Shown here piece after piece: positions 1 through 9,917 of a stretch of 57,160 nt of DNA. This DNA comes from Fictibacillus gelatini DSM 15865. Lineage in GTDB: Bacteria > Bacillota > Bacilli > Bacillales > Fictibacillaceae. The notes beneath the pieces are model-generated. The model was not told the DNA's origin. It did no database searches and saw only the letters and a program-made list of their open reading frames with translations. How positions within the stretch are numbered: position 1 is the stretch's first letter; every line of letters begins with the position of its first letter. The stretch spans positions 1 to 57,160 of the forward strand of contig NZ_AUMP01000030.1 in assembly GCF_000430745.1 (NCBI RefSeq), written 5' to 3'. Made by a program: the position numbers and the translations under genes.

Positions 1-205
1 CGCGGAGCATGCGCTCCGCTCTATTATTCGGTATTAGCACCGATTTCTCGGTGTTATCCCCATCTATGAGGCAGGTTGCCCACGTGTTACTCACCCGTCC
101 GCCGCTAACTTCCAGAGAGCAAGCTCTCCTTCCGTCCGCTCGACTTGCATGTATTAGGCACGCCGCCAGCGTTCGTCCTGAGCCAGGATCAAACTCTCCA
201 ATAAA
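1..205 (-). rRNA. rrs: 16S ribosomal RNA, 5' part (runs off the window)
   Basis: The minus strand carries the conserved 16S start: GAGAGTTTGATCCTGGCTCAG near positions 178-198, then the universally conserved stretch into the V1 and V2 variable regions. The mature 5' end is placed at about 205 by analogy with Bacillus 16S, which begins UUUAU. Only the first 205 or so bases are inside the window and the gene continues to the left. It is the first gene of an rRNA operon whose promoters lie at 337-456. Confidence 0.97.
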
Positions 206-270
206 GTTTGTCTTGCTCAATCATTTCAAATAAGAATTGCGGGATGGTTTATCCCTGACTTACCTGGCTT

Positions 271-292
271 TTGTTTAGTTTTCAAAGAACAT
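271..292 (-). promoter_or_regulatory. rRNA leader boxA-like antitermination element
   Basis: The minus strand reads TGTTCTTTGAAAACTAAACA between the rrn promoters and 16S. Bacillus rRNA leaders and spacers carry the motif TGCTCTTTGAAAACTGAACA, where boxA recruits the Nus antitermination complex. The match and position support the call. No function beyond this is visible. Confidence 0.75.
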
Positions 293-336
293 TTAAAGAT
301 GTTTTTTGTTCCGTCGCTCGTTTTGGCGACTTTATC

Positions 337-366
337 ATCTTACCACGTTGCCGCTTTTCTTGTCAA
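337..366 (-). promoter_or_regulatory. rrn promoter P2 (SigA type)
   Basis: The minus strand has TTGACA (361-366), an 18-bp spacer, and TAAGAT (337-342). It lies about 135 bp upstream of the 16S 5' end and downstream of a second promoter, the tandem arrangement usual for Bacillus rRNA operons. Confidence 0.75.
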
Positions 367-427
367 CTACTTTTTAAAAAAACTTATTTGTTCTTGCGAT
401 TAAGTAGTATTTCCGGCGACAAGAAAT

Positions 428-456
428 AATATACCACCTTTTAAAAACGTGTGCAA
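428..456 (-). promoter_or_regulatory. rrn promoter P1 (SigA type)
   Basis: The minus strand has TTGCAC (451-456), a 17-bp spacer and TATATT (428-433). Together with P2 (337-366) it forms the tandem promoter pair driving the 16S gene. The upstream sequence is rich in A and T. Confidence 0.75.
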
Positions 457-496
457 TACTTTTTTTAGAAAAACTTTATTCTTCATTTTGGGTAAG

Positions 497-523
497 AAAA
501 CCCATACGAGACGTATGGGTTTT
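497..523 (-). terminator. Palindromic terminator, copy 1
   Basis: A perfect stem (AAAACCCATACG pairing with CGTATGGGTTTT) around a 3-base loop is followed on the minus strand by T-rich sequence. The same 28-base string is present at 804-831. It sits upstream of rrn P1 and could insulate the rRNA operon from lysS transcription. It would also work on the plus strand. A second perfect hairpin without a T tract, AGGCTGTCGA pairing with TCGACAGCCT, abuts it at 525-552. Confidence 0.7.
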
Positions 524-596
524 CAGGCTGTCGAGAAAGAAATCGACAGCCTTTCAAATGGACAAAAGCAGACAGATAGACTTGATTTCTTCATTC

Positions 597-741
597 GTTG
601 AATTATGCCTTAAATCGGTTGAATTAATTCTAAAATTGGTTGAATTATGATCAATTTCCGTTGAATTATGGGTTGTTTTCGTTGAATTATGATCAAATTA
701 CGTTGAATGATCTTTAAAATCGGCTGAATGAATAGGAGTGA
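597..741. repeat. Seven-unit tandem repeat, exact 21-bp period
   Basis: The core GTTGAATTATG or close variants starts at 597, 618, 639, 660, 681, 702 and 723, so the period is exactly 21 bp with no slippage. The inner five units keep GTTGAATTA; the last two are decayed (GTTGAATGA and GCTGAATGA). The 10-bp linkers vary. One minus-strand frame stays open for several units with a 7-codon repeat, but it lacks a start and a ribosome site. The array lies between the lysS terminators and the next rrn promoters. This answers for most of the gene-free stretch 206-838. Confidence 0.85.
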
Positions 742-770
742 GAAGTCGATTAATTTCTTCTAAATAAAAA

Positions 771-801
771 AGTGTGGCGAAAACTTAGGTTTCCCCACAC
801 T
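771..801 (-). terminator. Distal lysS terminator
   Basis: AGTGTGG (771-777) pairs with CCACACT (795-801), and on the minus strand the stem is followed by a run of T. It is the second of two terminators after lysS, the first being 805-831. Confidence 0.75.
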
Positions 802-804
802 CTG

Positions 805-831
805 AAAACCCATACGAGACGTATGGGTTTT
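805..831 (-). terminator. lysS terminator (palindrome copy 2)
   Basis: This is the same perfect hairpin as at 497-523, here 8 bp after the lysS stop codon, with T residues on the descending side. It closes the long folate-lysS gene cluster. Confidence 0.8.
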
Positions 832-838
832 GCGATGA

Positions 839-2332
<1,494 letters not shown>

Positions 2333-2343
2333 TTAACCCACTC

Positions 2344-2769
2344 CTACTTTTTGCAGTTTTGTATATCAACAATTTTGTATGAGAGTACACCCCCTGGTAA
2401 GGGGATGTCAACTTTTTCAAATAATCTTTTCCCGAGTATAGCCTTTGCTATTGGAGAATCAAGAGCAATCTTATGTTTTAGCGGATCCGCTTCTAGAGGG
2501 TGAACGATCGTATATGTATACTCATCCATATATTCTAAGTCTAAAACCGTAATCGTTCCTCCTATTTCTACAGAATCCCCCGCTTCTTTTTCATCTGAAA
2601 GAATGATTGCATTGTTTAAAACTTCTTTTATTACTTCGATTCTCTCGGAAAGGAAGTTAGACTCTTCTTCTTTTAACTTCTGTGAATGTTGTTCACTTAA
2701 TAAATCTTGCAGCTCCTGCTTGAGTTTCCTCGTTCCTTCATTTGTCAGCATCACCGGTGAAAACGCCAT
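2344..2769 (-). CDS. GreA/Rnk-like transcription factor with shortened coiled coil
   Basis: 141 residues from the ATG at 2769, chosen because GGAGGG lies 7 bp upstream; a longer frame to 2802 lacks a good site. The C-terminal half (about 60-138) is a GreA/GreB C-terminal, FKBP-like domain, with the conserved string DSPIAKAILGK and a final PGG-hairpin. The N-terminal coiled coil (about 8-52) is some 20 residues shorter than in E. coli GreA and lacks the acidic tip (GDLxENAEY in GreA) that stimulates RNA cleavage. It therefore resembles Rnk more than a cleavage factor. I infer that it binds RNA polymerase or competes for its secondary channel without cleavage activity. It lies between dusB and lysS. 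Confidence 0.75.
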   Translation of the reverse strand: MAFSPVMLTNEGTRKLKQELQDLLSEQHSQKLKEEESNFLSERIEVIKEVLNNAIILSDEKEAGDSVEIGGTITVLDLEYMDEYTYTIVHPLEADPLKHKIALDSPIAKAILGKRLFEKVDIPLPGGVLSYKIVDIQNCKK

Positions 2770-2834
2770 TTGTAATCCCTCCATTTTAAAAATGAAAAGC
2801 ATGATGAAATCACCAAGATGTTATTATATTCAAC

Positions 2835-2860
2835 AACAGCCAGAAATGTTTCTGGCTGTT
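2835..2860 (-). terminator. Hairpin after dusB, weak terminator
   Basis: AACAGCCAGAAA pairs perfectly with TTTCTGGCTGTT 6 bp after the dusB stop. The minus-strand tail TGTTGAATATAA is poor in consecutive T, so it may only attenuate or stabilise transcript ends before the GreA-like gene and lysS. Confidence 0.5.
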
Positions 2861-2865
2861 TGTTG

Positions 2866-3861
2866 TTATACTGCCTCTTCTTGCTGCTTCGCCTCTAGTT
2901 CGTCAACATAACGATAAAGTAGTTTACTCATCTCATCACGAGTCGTTTGGTTGTTTACATCTTTGCGAACTTGTGCCGTTTTCGGCAGTCCTTTTAAATA
3001 CCATGCGGCGTGTTTACGCATTTCGCGAACCGCAACGTTTTCTCCTTTTAAATCAATGAGACGGTCCATGTGAAGCATGCATATATCAATTTTTTCCCGT
3101 GCCGTAGGCTCAGGTGTTACTTCTCCCGTCTCGAGATATTTTACGGTCTGGTATAACATCCACGGGTTCCCAAGAGCAGCGCGGCCAATCATGACACCGT
3201 CAACGCCGTATTCATCTAATGCACGTTTTGCATCTTGTGGAGTAGAGATATCTCCATTACCAATGACCGGAATCGATACGTTTTCTTTTACTTCTTTAAT
3301 GATATCCCAGTTTGCTTTTCCTTCATACATCTGAACCCTTGTACGACCATGAACAGCGATCGCCGATCCTCCCGCCCGTTCTACTGCACGGGCATTTTCA
3401 ATCGCAAAAATATGATCCTCGTCCCAACCAATACGCATTTTTACCGTTACTGGCTTTTCAACGGCATCAACGACAGACGAAACCATTTCATAAATTTTAT
3501 CGGGATTGAGCAGCCATCTTGCTCCCGCATCGCATTTTGTAATTTTCGGAACCGGGCACCCCATATTAATATCAATAATGTCCGCATTCGTATTTTTGTC
3601 TACATATTTCGCTGCAGCCACCAATGATTCCCGTTCGCCTCCGAAAATTTGTAAACTTAACGGTTTTTCACGCTCATCGACGTAAAGCATTTTTAACGAT
3701 TTTTCGTTTTCATAAAGAATCCCTTTGTCGCTCACCATTTCAGCGCAGACAAGCCCGGCTCCGAACTCCTTGGCGATCAGGCGAAATGCCGGATTGCAAA
3801 CGCCAGCCATTGGTGCTAATACGACGGGATTTTTCAATTCGATGTCACGAATTTTTAACAT
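2866..3861 (-). CDS. dusB: tRNA-dihydrouridine synthase
   Basis: FMN enzyme that reduces uridines in the tRNA D-loop. The 331-residue protein begins with the Dus signature [13 protein letters not shown] (near residue 15), followed by [10 protein letters not shown] (near 98) with its active-site Cys region, and a (beta/alpha)8 core containing IGNGDI and GRAALGNPW. The C-terminal helical domain is present, so it looks intact. Its start overlaps the end of yazB by 17 bp, which points to translational coupling. B. subtilis has dusB (yacF) in the same place downstream of folK-yazB. Confidence 0.95.
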   Translation of the reverse strand: MLKIRDIELKNPVVLAPMAGVCNPAFRLIAKEFGAGLVCAEMVSDKGILYENEKSLKMLYVDEREKPLSLQIFGGERESLVAAAKYVDKNTNADIIDINMGCPVPKITKCDAGARWLLNPDKIYEMVSSVVDAVEKPVTVKMRIGWDEDHIFAIENARAVERAGGSAIAVHGRTRVQMYEGKANWDIIKEVKENVSIPVIGNGDISTPQDAKRALDEYGVDGVMIGRAALGNPWMLYQTVKYLETGEVTPEPTAREKIDICMLHMDRLIDLKGENVAVREMRKHAAWYLKGLPKTAQVRKDVNNQTTRDEMSKLLYRYVDELEAKQQEEAV

Positions 3862-4087
3862 GCAATTTCACCTCTTTCCCGTGTTGCTCTGGCATTAATT
3901 CTTCTATAGAAACCTGGAATATGCTTGCAATCTCTTTGATCAATTCTTCTTTCGGCTTTCGGTTTCCCCGTTCCACTTCACCAAGTACCGAAACAGAAAT
4001 CCCTAAATCTTTAGCAAGCTCTTCCTGTGTATATCCTTTCAGCTTTCGAAAAGCTCGAATACGCCGTCCCCATTTTTCCTCTTCCAT
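3845..4087 (-). CDS. yazB: XRE-family helix-turn-helix protein
   Basis: An 80-residue cytoplasmic DNA-binding protein with a single helix-turn-helix of the Cro/C1 type (about 10-65: [25 protein letters not shown]). Its start lies within the end of folK (49-bp overlap) and its end overlaps dusB by 17 bp. This nested arrangement in the folate operon is the same as B. subtilis yazB. The target is unknown. The very tight packing suggests it is made with the folate enzymes, but nothing in the sequence shows that it regulates them. Confidence 0.88.
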   Translation of the reverse strand: MEEEKWGRRIRAFRKLKGYTQEELAKDLGISVSVLGEVERGNRKPKEELIKEIASIFQVSIEELMPEQHGKEVKLHVKNS

Positions 4088-4566
4088 ATGCGTACACCTT
4101 CTTTATCCTGTAGTTCGCTGAGGATTTGGTCTAGCGAAAACTGCCAACCCGGGAGAGTCACATCCGGAGCAATTTCGCGAAGAGGTATCATCACAAATGC
4201 CCTTTCCGTCATTCTTGGATGCGGAATGCGCAAAGTTTTAGTTGTGATACTTTCACTATTATACAACAAAATGTCAAGATCAACTGTTCTCGGTCCCCAA
4301 TGAATTTCCCGCTTCCGTTTTAAACGGTGTTCAATCGTTTGGATAAGCGCAAGTAGCCGGGTGGCAGAATAGCTTGTTTGAAGCTTAATTACCATATTTA
4401 AAAACGGAGGCTGGTCGATGTATCCGACTGGATCAGTTTCATAAATAGAGGAAACACTTTCCACCGAAATACTAGAGTCGTCATTCAAAAACTCAATTGC
4501 TTGTCTAAGATAGCCTTCGCGGTCTCCTAAATTTGAACCTAAAGAAAGGTAGACGGTGTTATCCAT
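4039..4566 (-). CDS. folK: 6-hydroxymethyl-7,8-dihydropterin pyrophosphokinase
   Basis: Transfers pyrophosphate from ATP to hydroxymethyl-dihydropterin, giving the substrate for FolP. The 175-residue protein shows the HPPK signatures: LGSNLGDR near residue 8, FLNMV near 55, WGPRTVDLDILLY near 91, and HPRM near 115. Its ATG overlaps the folB stop (TAATG). It is longer than E. coli FolK by a short C-terminal tail that overlaps yazB. Part of the run pabB-pabA-pabC-folP-folB-folK. Confidence 0.96.
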   Translation of the reverse strand: MDNTVYLSLGSNLGDREGYLRQAIEFLNDDSSISVESVSSIYETDPVGYIDQPPFLNMVIKLQTSYSATRLLALIQTIEHRLKRKREIHWGPRTVDLDILLYNSESITTKTLRIPHPRMTERAFVMIPLREIAPDVTLPGWQFSLDQILSELQDKEGVRIWKRKNGDGVFELFES

Positions 4567-4928
4567 TATGATCTTCTCCTCGTCATTTCAACCGCTACCG
4601 ACTCATAATGACCGGGAATAGGAGGATCCGGCTTAATTACTTTTACCGTGCACTGTTTAATTTTTTCAAAACGGGAAAGGAGCGTAGAAGCAATGGACTC
4701 TACAACGGACTCTACTAAATTTTTCGGTTCGCCTTCCACAATTTCTTTTACCGTTTTATATACTTCTCCATAGTCCACCGATTGTTCCAGCCGATCTGAT
4801 TTTCCCGCAGGTTCAAGATCCGCTTCTAATATAAGGTCAACATAAAAACGCTGGCCTAATTTATTTTCTTCTGGAAAAACACCGTGATAACCGTAAAACT
4901 CCATTCGGTTCATATAAATTTTATCCAT
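4566..4928 (-). CDS. folB: Dihydroneopterin aldolase
   Basis: Converts dihydroneopterin to hydroxymethyl-dihydropterin and glycolaldehyde. 120 residues from the ATG at 4928. An in-frame GTG at 4937 is the alternative; the ATG matches the start (MDKIY) of the B. subtilis protein. Signatures are FYGYHGV near residue 10, a glutamate in PEENKLGQRF, DYGEVY near 52, LVES near 70, and the KPDPPIPGHY segment near 97. The start lies inside the end of folP, so the two are probably translationally coupled. Confidence 0.95.
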   Translation of the reverse strand: MDKIYMNRMEFYGYHGVFPEENKLGQRFYVDLILEADLEPAGKSDRLEQSVDYGEVYKTVKEIVEGEPKNLVESVVESIASTLLSRFEKIKQCTVKVIKPDPPIPGHYESVAVEMTRRRS

Positions 4929-5778
4929 CGATCCCACGTCCTTTTCCTAGCATCGCATCCATCATTTTTGCCATCCGGCTCATTTCCTTCACATCGTGAA
5001 CCCGGACGATATGGCAGCCTCGTTCAATTCCAAGGCATACCGTCGCGCCTGTTCCTTCCATTCGTTCATCCACCGGTAAATTTAAAGCGTGACCGATCAT
5101 CGACTTCCTTGATGTTCCTAACAGAACGGGATAACCTAAATCGACAATTTCATTCAGTCTTTTCATCGTTTCCAAGTTATCTTCATATGTTTTGGCAAAC
5201 CCAATCCCTGGATCCAAAATGATCTTTTCGGAACGAACACCGGCTTTCTTTGCAATTTCAATGCTTTCTTCTAAGTCGGATATGATGTCAGCCATTAGCT
5301 CTTGATACTCCATATTGTCGCGATTGTGCATTAATATAATGGGAACTGCGAGTTTAGCGGCAACTTCTCCCATCCGTTTATCGGCTTTTGCTCCCCATAC
5401 ATCATTAATGATATGGGCGCCGGCATGTACCGCTTTTTCTGCTACCTCCGCTTTATACGTATCAATCGAAAGAGGTACATTTATTTCTTTTGCCAATGCT
5501 TCAATAACCGGAATCACACGGGCGATTTCTTCTTCAAGACCTACTTTTTCGGCACCGGGTCTTGTTGATTCCCCACCAATGTCTATAATGTCAGCTCCAT
5601 CTTCCACCATTTTCCTAGCATGCAAGAGAGCTTTTTCCACACTTGTGTAGTGTCCTCCATCTGAAAACGAATCCGGAGTAATATTCAGAATCCCCATTAC
5701 AAATGTTTTTTTAGAAAAATCGAGAGTGTATGGTCCGCATTGAATCGTTTGTGATGATTTCTCTTGCAATTGTGTCAT
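4921..5778 (-). CDS. folP: Dihydropteroate synthase
   Basis: Joins hydroxymethyl-dihydropterin pyrophosphate to p-aminobenzoate, the sulfonamide-sensitive step of folate synthesis. The 285-residue TIM-barrel protein carries MGILNITPDSFSDGG (about 28-42), DIGGESTRPGA (about 66-76), DPGIGFAKT (about 190) and a final IVRVHDV. The start overlaps the pabC stop by 4 bp (ATGA). It is complete. Upstream genes make its p-aminobenzoate substrate and downstream genes make its pterin substrate. Confidence 0.97.
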   Translation of the reverse strand: MTQLQEKSSQTIQCGPYTLDFSKKTFVMGILNITPDSFSDGGHYTSVEKALLHARKMVEDGADIIDIGGESTRPGAEKVGLEEEIARVIPVIEALAKEINVPLSIDTYKAEVAEKAVHAGAHIINDVWGAKADKRMGEVAAKLAVPIILMHNRDNMEYQELMADIISDLEESIEIAKKAGVRSEKIILDPGIGFAKTYEDNLETMKRLNEIVDLGYPVLLGTSRKSMIGHALNLPVDERMEGTGATVCLGIERGCHIVRVHDVKEMSRMAKMMDAMLGKGRGIDG

Positions 5779-6656
5779 TCGCTTTCAACTCCTGCTATCA
5801 ATAGATCCTTAATACTCCATAGCTTGCGCTTATTAAAATTGTAATACGATTGAATCTTCTTAGTGTGCTTTCCAGATTGACCAGGGAACGTTCGGCCATT
5901 CAATAATGAAACAGGAATGATTTCCTGAATGGAATTCGTTAAAAAAATCTCTTCCGCTTCTAAAAGCTCTTCAGAGATATACATCCCCTCGCAGACAACC
6001 ATTCCTAAGCGTTCTGCAAGAACCATGACAAACTGCCTGGTGATGCCGTTTAAAATGCCTGTATGAAGTGAAGGTGTATATAAAGTCCCTTCTTTTATCC
6101 AAAAAATATTGGAGACGGTTCCTTCACTTATAAAACCGTCCTTCGTTAAAAAAAGGCCTTCTTGTTCGAGTGGATTTTTCAGCTCGCGTTTTCCAATAAT
6201 GTTGTTCAAATAATGGTGAGACTTTAAGCGTGAAAACCCCTCGGGTGTATTTCTTCTCGTTTTTAAGATGACAAGCTCTTTTTCGACATAAGGCCCGTCC
6301 TGTGGCAGCGGTTTCCCATAAATAATAATCGTTGGTGCAAAATAAGGGGCCGTTTGCAAGCCGAGTTCTCCGGCTCCTGCTGACACATTGTATCGAATAT
6401 ACGCGTTCGACCATTCGTTTTTCTCTAAAAAAGACTGCACTTCTTCCCAGACTTGTTCGCGACTCAGGCTATAGTCAATATTTAATTCATTTAGCGCGCT
6501 TTGAAGCCGCTCAACATGGTTAGCCAATAAAAACGGATGGCCATCGTAGACACGGAACGTTTCAAAAACACCGAGTCCGTACATAAAGCCATGATCAAAA
6601 GGTGAAATCGCGGCATCCTTGTCTTTAACGAGTTGACCGTTTAAATAGATATACAT
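5775..6656 (-). CDS. pabC: 4-amino-4-deoxychorismate lyase (class IV PLP enzyme)
   Basis: Releases pyruvate from aminodeoxychorismate to give p-aminobenzoate. The 293-residue protein has the class IV aminotransferase fold: [16 protein letters not shown] near residue 18, the PLP lysine probably in [13 protein letters not shown] (about 143-157), and [10 protein letters not shown] near 178. Branched-chain aminotransferases share the fold, but the position between pabA and folP decides the call. Its start overlaps pabA by 16 bp. Confidence 0.93.
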   Translation of the reverse strand: MYIYLNGQLVKDKDAAISPFDHGFMYGLGVFETFRVYDGHPFLLANHVERLQSALNELNIDYSLSREQVWEEVQSFLEKNEWSNAYIRYNVSAGAGELGLQTAPYFAPTIIIYGKPLPQDGPYVEKELVILKTRRNTPEGFSRLKSHHYLNNIIGKRELKNPLEQEGLFLTKDGFISEGTVSNIFWIKEGTLYTPSLHTGILNGITRQFVMVLAERLGMVVCEGMYISEELLEAEEIFLTNSIQEIIPVSLLNGRTFPGQSGKHTKKIQSYYNFNKRKLWSIKDLLIAGVESE

Positions 6657-7237
6657 AAAGATGATTTTCCTTTATAGGTTGAAATAAAATTTTTCAACAG
6701 TCTTTTCCCTTCAAGAGTCATAATCGATTCAGGGTGAAATTGAACACCTTCAACCGGAAGTTCTTTATGCCGAATGGCCATAATCTCATCTTCTTTTGTC
6801 CAGGCTGTAATTTCCAGGCAATCTGGAAGTGTTTCTTTTTTGACGATAAGTGAATGGTATCTTGTTGCCGAAAAGGGCTGCGGAATTCCTTCGAAAATGG
6901 TTTTTCCGTCATGAAAAACGGGTGATGTTTTTCCATGCATAAGCTGCTTAGCGCGAACGACTTCGCCCCCGAATACTTGAGCAATAGACTGATGGCCTAA
7001 ACAAACGCCAAAAATCGGGATTTCCCCGGCAAATGCGCGAATCGCATCCATGCTAATACCCGCTTCATTCGGCGTGCATGGCCCTGGTGATATCATTAAA
7101 AAGTCAGGGTTTAATGCGCGAATTTCAGCGAGCGTAATTTCATCATTTCTTTTCACCATTAATTCTTCGCCAAGTTCACCTAGAAATTGCACAAGATTAA
7201 ACGTAAATGAATCATAGTTATCAATCATTAAAATCAT
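6641..7237 (-). CDS. pabA: Aminodeoxychorismate/anthranilate synthase glutamine amidotransferase
   Basis: Provides ammonia from glutamine to PabB, and in B. subtilis also to TrpE (amphibolic trpG/pabA). The 198-residue class I amidotransferase has [12 protein letters not shown] at the N-terminus, the oxyanion motif ISPGPCTP (about 50), the nucleophile Cys in GVCLGHQ (about 78-84), and the His-Glu pair in HPESI (about 170). The start overlaps the pabB stop by 4 bp. No trp operon is in view, so a dual role is inference from relatives. Confidence 0.95.
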   Translation of the reverse strand: MILMIDNYDSFTFNLVQFLGELGEELMVKRNDEITLAEIRALNPDFLMISPGPCTPNEAGISMDAIRAFAGEIPIFGVCLGHQSIAQVFGGEVVRAKQLMHGKTSPVFHDGKTIFEGIPQPFSATRYHSLIVKKETLPDCLEITAWTKEDEIMAIRHKELPVEGVQFHPESIMTLEGKRLLKNFISTYKGKSSLCISI

Positions 7238-8682
7238 CCGTTTTGCTCCCTTTGTCCAAGATCCATTAATTGATTTTCACTAAGGTCTTTTGCTCGCCAG
7301 AGGGCCTTAGCTTTTTTTAGCGATTCCTTGTATTCGGCTTTTGGATCTGAATCAATGACAATGCCCGCCCCTGCTTGAACATGGGCCAGCCCATCTTTTA
7401 CGATCATCGTTCGAATCGCAATGTTCAGCTCTAAATCACCATTATACCCGATCCAGCCTATGGAGCCTGTATAGATGCCTCTTCTCGTCGGTTCCAGTTC
7501 TTCAATGATTTCCATTGTTCGAACCTTTGGGGCACCTGTAATCGTACCACCCGGAAACGCCGCTTCGATGACATCAAAAGCATCACATTCTTCGCGAAGC
7601 ATCCCGCGCACATTCGATACAATATGCATCACATGGGAGTACTTTTCAATAACCATAAACTCATTGACTTCTACCGAACCGTATTGACTCACTTTACCAA
7701 GATCATTGCGCTCCAGATCAACAAGCATGACATGTTCGGCCCGTTCTTTTTCATTTTCGATAAGCGATTTGGCAAGTTCGTCATCTTCCATTTCCGTTTT
7801 TCCGCGTGAACGGGTTCCGGCAATAGGACGTGTACTGATTTCGCTGCCTTTCTTTTTCACAAGAAGTTCTGGTGATCCGCTTACTAATTGAAACTCTGGT
7901 GTATGAAAATAACTCATATACGGTGAAGGATTAATAAGCCGCAGCTGTTCATAAATGTCCATCGCTTGCGTTTCAAGCGGCTTTGACTGGCGCACTGACA
8001 GATTCACTTGAAAGACATCGCCTGCTGCAATATACTCTTTTACTTTATCGACAGCTTTCATAAACTGTTCTTCTGTAAATGAAAAAGAATCTTTTTGTTC
8101 GATTTTCTTATGAACATGCCTTTTTACGGGTTTTTCAGTAATGGCAGCCGTCCAGCTTTGAACATGTTCTTTTAGCCGTTTTTGTGCAAGCGTTTCGGAC
8201 TCTGTGTCATTCACAATAATCCAGAGGACTTCTTTTTGATGATCATAGACAAATACATCGTCAAAAACGAGTAAATAAATATCTGGCATATCGAGATCAT
8301 CAATGGCCATCTCTGGCAGGCGCTCAATTTCACGAACGACATCATAACTAATATAGCCGATCGCACCACCGTAAAAATCGGGAAGCCCCTCGATTGGCTC
8401 ATTTAAATGGTGGGAAAACCACTCTTTCACATTTTGAAGTAGGGGCCCGTTTTTTACGGATTGCTTTCCATTTTCGACAATCGTTAATCGGTTATTTTTC
8501 CCTTTTACTATCGCAACCGGGGACAGGCCGATGATGCTGTATGTTCCGCTACGTCCGCTTTCAAGAAGCACGTGGTTATCCATATTTACAGATAATGCAT
8601 GATACCGTTCGAACCATTCGAATGGCTTCATCGGGATTTGTTCATATATCACTTTTCTTTTTTTAGCTGCTTTTTGTGACAC
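7234..8682 (-). CDS. pabB: Aminodeoxychorismate synthase component I
   Basis: Converts chorismate and ammonia into aminodeoxychorismate. I choose the GTG at 8682 (482 residues), because GGAG lies about 10 bp upstream and the longer frame to 8772 would run through the cysK terminator. The chorismate-binding domain fills the C-terminal two thirds, with [36 protein letters not shown] and [12 protein letters not shown] all conserved. B. subtilis PabB is about 470 residues. First gene of the p-aminobenzoate/folate operon, so a promoter is expected near 8700-8740; a possible -10 (TACAAT) is visible but no clear -35. Confidence 0.93.
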   Translation of the reverse strand: MSQKAAKKRKVIYEQIPMKPFEWFERYHALSVNMDNHVLLESGRSGTYSIIGLSPVAIVKGKNNRLTIVENGKQSVKNGPLLQNVKEWFSHHLNEPIEGLPDFYGGAIGYISYDVVREIERLPEMAIDDLDMPDIYLLVFDDVFVYDHQKEVLWIIVNDTESETLAQKRLKEHVQSWTAAITEKPVKRHVHKKIEQKDSFSFTEEQFMKAVDKVKEYIAAGDVFQVNLSVRQSKPLETQAMDIYEQLRLINPSPYMSYFHTPEFQLVSGSPELLVKKKGSEISTRPIAGTRSRGKTEMEDDELAKSLIENEKERAEHVMLVDLERNDLGKVSQYGSVEVNEFMVIEKYSHVMHIVSNVRGMLREECDAFDVIEAAFPGGTITGAPKVRTMEIIEELEPTRRGIYTGSIGWIGYNGDLELNIAIRTMIVKDGLAHVQAGAGIVIDSDPKAEYKESLKKAKALWRAKDLSENQLMDLGQREQNG

Positions 8683-8741
8683 TCGCTTCACGCTCCTGCT
8701 TTCTCTTATGGTCTTATTGTACATGATGACAGCAACAAAAA

Positions 8742-8760
8742 AAGCCCCTTTCAGGGCGTT
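8742..8760 (-). terminator. cysK terminator
   Basis: The minus strand reads AACGCCCTGAAAGGGGCTT followed by a run of T, 15 bp after the cysK stop. It separates cysK from the folate operon. Confidence 0.8.
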
Positions 8761-8775
8761 TTTTGTTTCCATTTA

Positions 8776-9708
8776 TTATACAGTTTCGTCAAATTGGTAA
8801 AGCGGAGTGCTCAAATAGCGTTCACCATTACTTGGAATAATAGCAAGAACCTTTTTCCCTTTTCCAAGATCTGATGCTACTTTTAACGCGGCACGAATGG
8901 CTGCCCCTGAAGAGATGCCTCCTAAAATCCCTTCTTCGCGAGCGGCTCTTCTTGCCCATTCAAACGCTTCCTCATTTTTCACCGTAATGATTTCATCATA
9001 AATTTCGGTATTTAATGTATCTGGTACAAAACCGGCACCAAGTCCTTGAATTTTATGAGGACCGGGCTTTCCGCCGGATAAAACAGGTGAATCTGCAGGT
9101 TCTACTGCGACAATTTTAATGTTCGGGTATTTTTCCTTTAGCACCTGGCCGGCTCCGGAAATTGTTCCGCCTGTACCGATCCCTGAAACGAAAGCATCCA
9201 GGCCATCTGGAAACTGTTCAACAATTTCAGGGCCTGTTGTTAAACGATGAATTTCCGGATTGGCTTGATTTTTAAATTGCTGAGGCATGAAATAACCGTT
9301 CTCTTTAGCCAGCTCCTCTGCTTTTGCGATCGCCCCTTTCATTCCTTCCGCACCCGGTGTAAGAACAAGTTCCGCCCCGTATGCGCGCAGGAGATTTCGA
9401 CGCTCCATACTCATTGTATCTGGCATCACAAATATCGCTTTATATCCTTTCGCAGCGGCAACAAGCGCAAGCCCAATTCCGGTATTTCCGCTTGTTGGTT
9501 CAATAATGGTGTCTCCTTCTTTTAATTGGCCGTTTTTCTCAGCCGCTTCCACCATCGCGAGCCCGATTCGGTCTTTAACACTGCTTCCTGGATTCATAAA
9601 CTCTAATTTTAAATAAACATCTGCTTGTGAATCATCTGTTAAACGGTTCAATTTGACGACTGGCGTTTGCCCAATCAATTCTGTAATGGAATTCGCAACC
9701 CTTGCCAT
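8776..9708 (-). CDS. cysK: Cysteine synthase A (O-acetylserine thiol-lyase)
   Basis: PLP enzyme that makes cysteine from O-acetylserine and sulfide. 310 residues from the ATG at 9708, which has AGGAG 8 bp upstream; the frame could extend 3 codons to a GTG. The PLP lysine lies in PGSSVKDR (about 41-48), the substrate loop in [12 protein letters not shown] (about 70), and the phosphate loop in GTGGTISG (about 177-184). CysK is also a regulatory partner of CymR in B. subtilis. It has its own strong promoter (9747-9775) and terminator, so it is a single-gene unit. Confidence 0.97.
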   Translation of the reverse strand: MARVANSITELIGQTPVVKLNRLTDDSQADVYLKLEFMNPGSSVKDRIGLAMVEAAEKNGQLKEGDTIIEPTSGNTGIGLALVAAAKGYKAIFVMPDTMSMERRNLLRAYGAELVLTPGAEGMKGAIAKAEELAKENGYFMPQQFKNQANPEIHRLTTGPEIVEQFPDGLDAFVSGIGTGGTISGAGQVLKEKYPNIKIVAVEPADSPVLSGGKPGPHKIQGLGAGFVPDTLNTEIYDEIITVKNEEAFEWARRAAREEGILGGISSGAAIRAALKVASDLGKGKKVLAIIPSNGERYLSTPLYQFDETV

Positions 9709-9746
9709 TATTATCACTCCTAATTCCGAGTATGTTTATTGGTTTT

Positions 9747-9775
9747 ATTGTATGTGATCAGAAATTAGTTGTCAA
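9747..9775 (-). promoter_or_regulatory. cysK promoter (SigA)
   Basis: The minus strand has a perfect TTGACA (9770-9775), a 17-bp spacer and TACAAT (9747-9752), about 40 bp upstream of the cysK start codon. CymR control is known for B. subtilis cysK but I cannot identify a CymR box here with confidence. Confidence 0.85.
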
Positions 9776-9824
9776 TTATTTTCTATTATTTTTAGAAAAC
9801 TTGGATTTAGTAAACCTGTCAGCG

Positions 9825-9859
9825 AAGTCAAAGCCAACGTTGCACGTATGCTTTGACTT
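9825..9859. repeat. Perfect 10-bp inverted repeat upstream of cysK
   Basis: AAGTCAAAGC (9825-9834) and GCTTTGACTT (9850-9859) are perfect inverted arms around a 15-base spacer. There is no T tract on either side, so it is not an obvious terminator. It lies about 50 bp upstream of the cysK -35 and beyond the hslO terminator, and could be an operator. Confidence 0.6.
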
Positions 9860-9892
9860 AGAAGTGATCTTATATTCCGAAATGCCAAAAAA

Positions 9893-9913
9893 GAGTGGGG
9901 AATTGCCCCACTC
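9893..9913 (-). terminator. hslO terminator
   Basis: GAGTGGGG pairs with CCCCACTC around a 5-base loop, followed on the minus strand by TTTTTT. It lies 5 bp after the hslO stop. Confidence 0.9.
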
Positions 9914-9917
9914 CGAT

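Noticed and set aside
9-233. 74-codon plus-strand frame at the left edge
   Set aside because: It lies antisense within the 16S rRNA gene and its leader.
597-741. CRISPR array
   Set aside because: Repeat cores are about 11 bp in a 21-bp period with 10-bp linkers; CRISPR needs 23-40-bp repeats and similar-size spacers, and no cas genes are present.
8683-8772. Longer N-terminus of PabB from an ATG at 8772
   Set aside because: It would translate through the cysK terminator; the GTG at 8682 has a good ribosome site and gives the family length.
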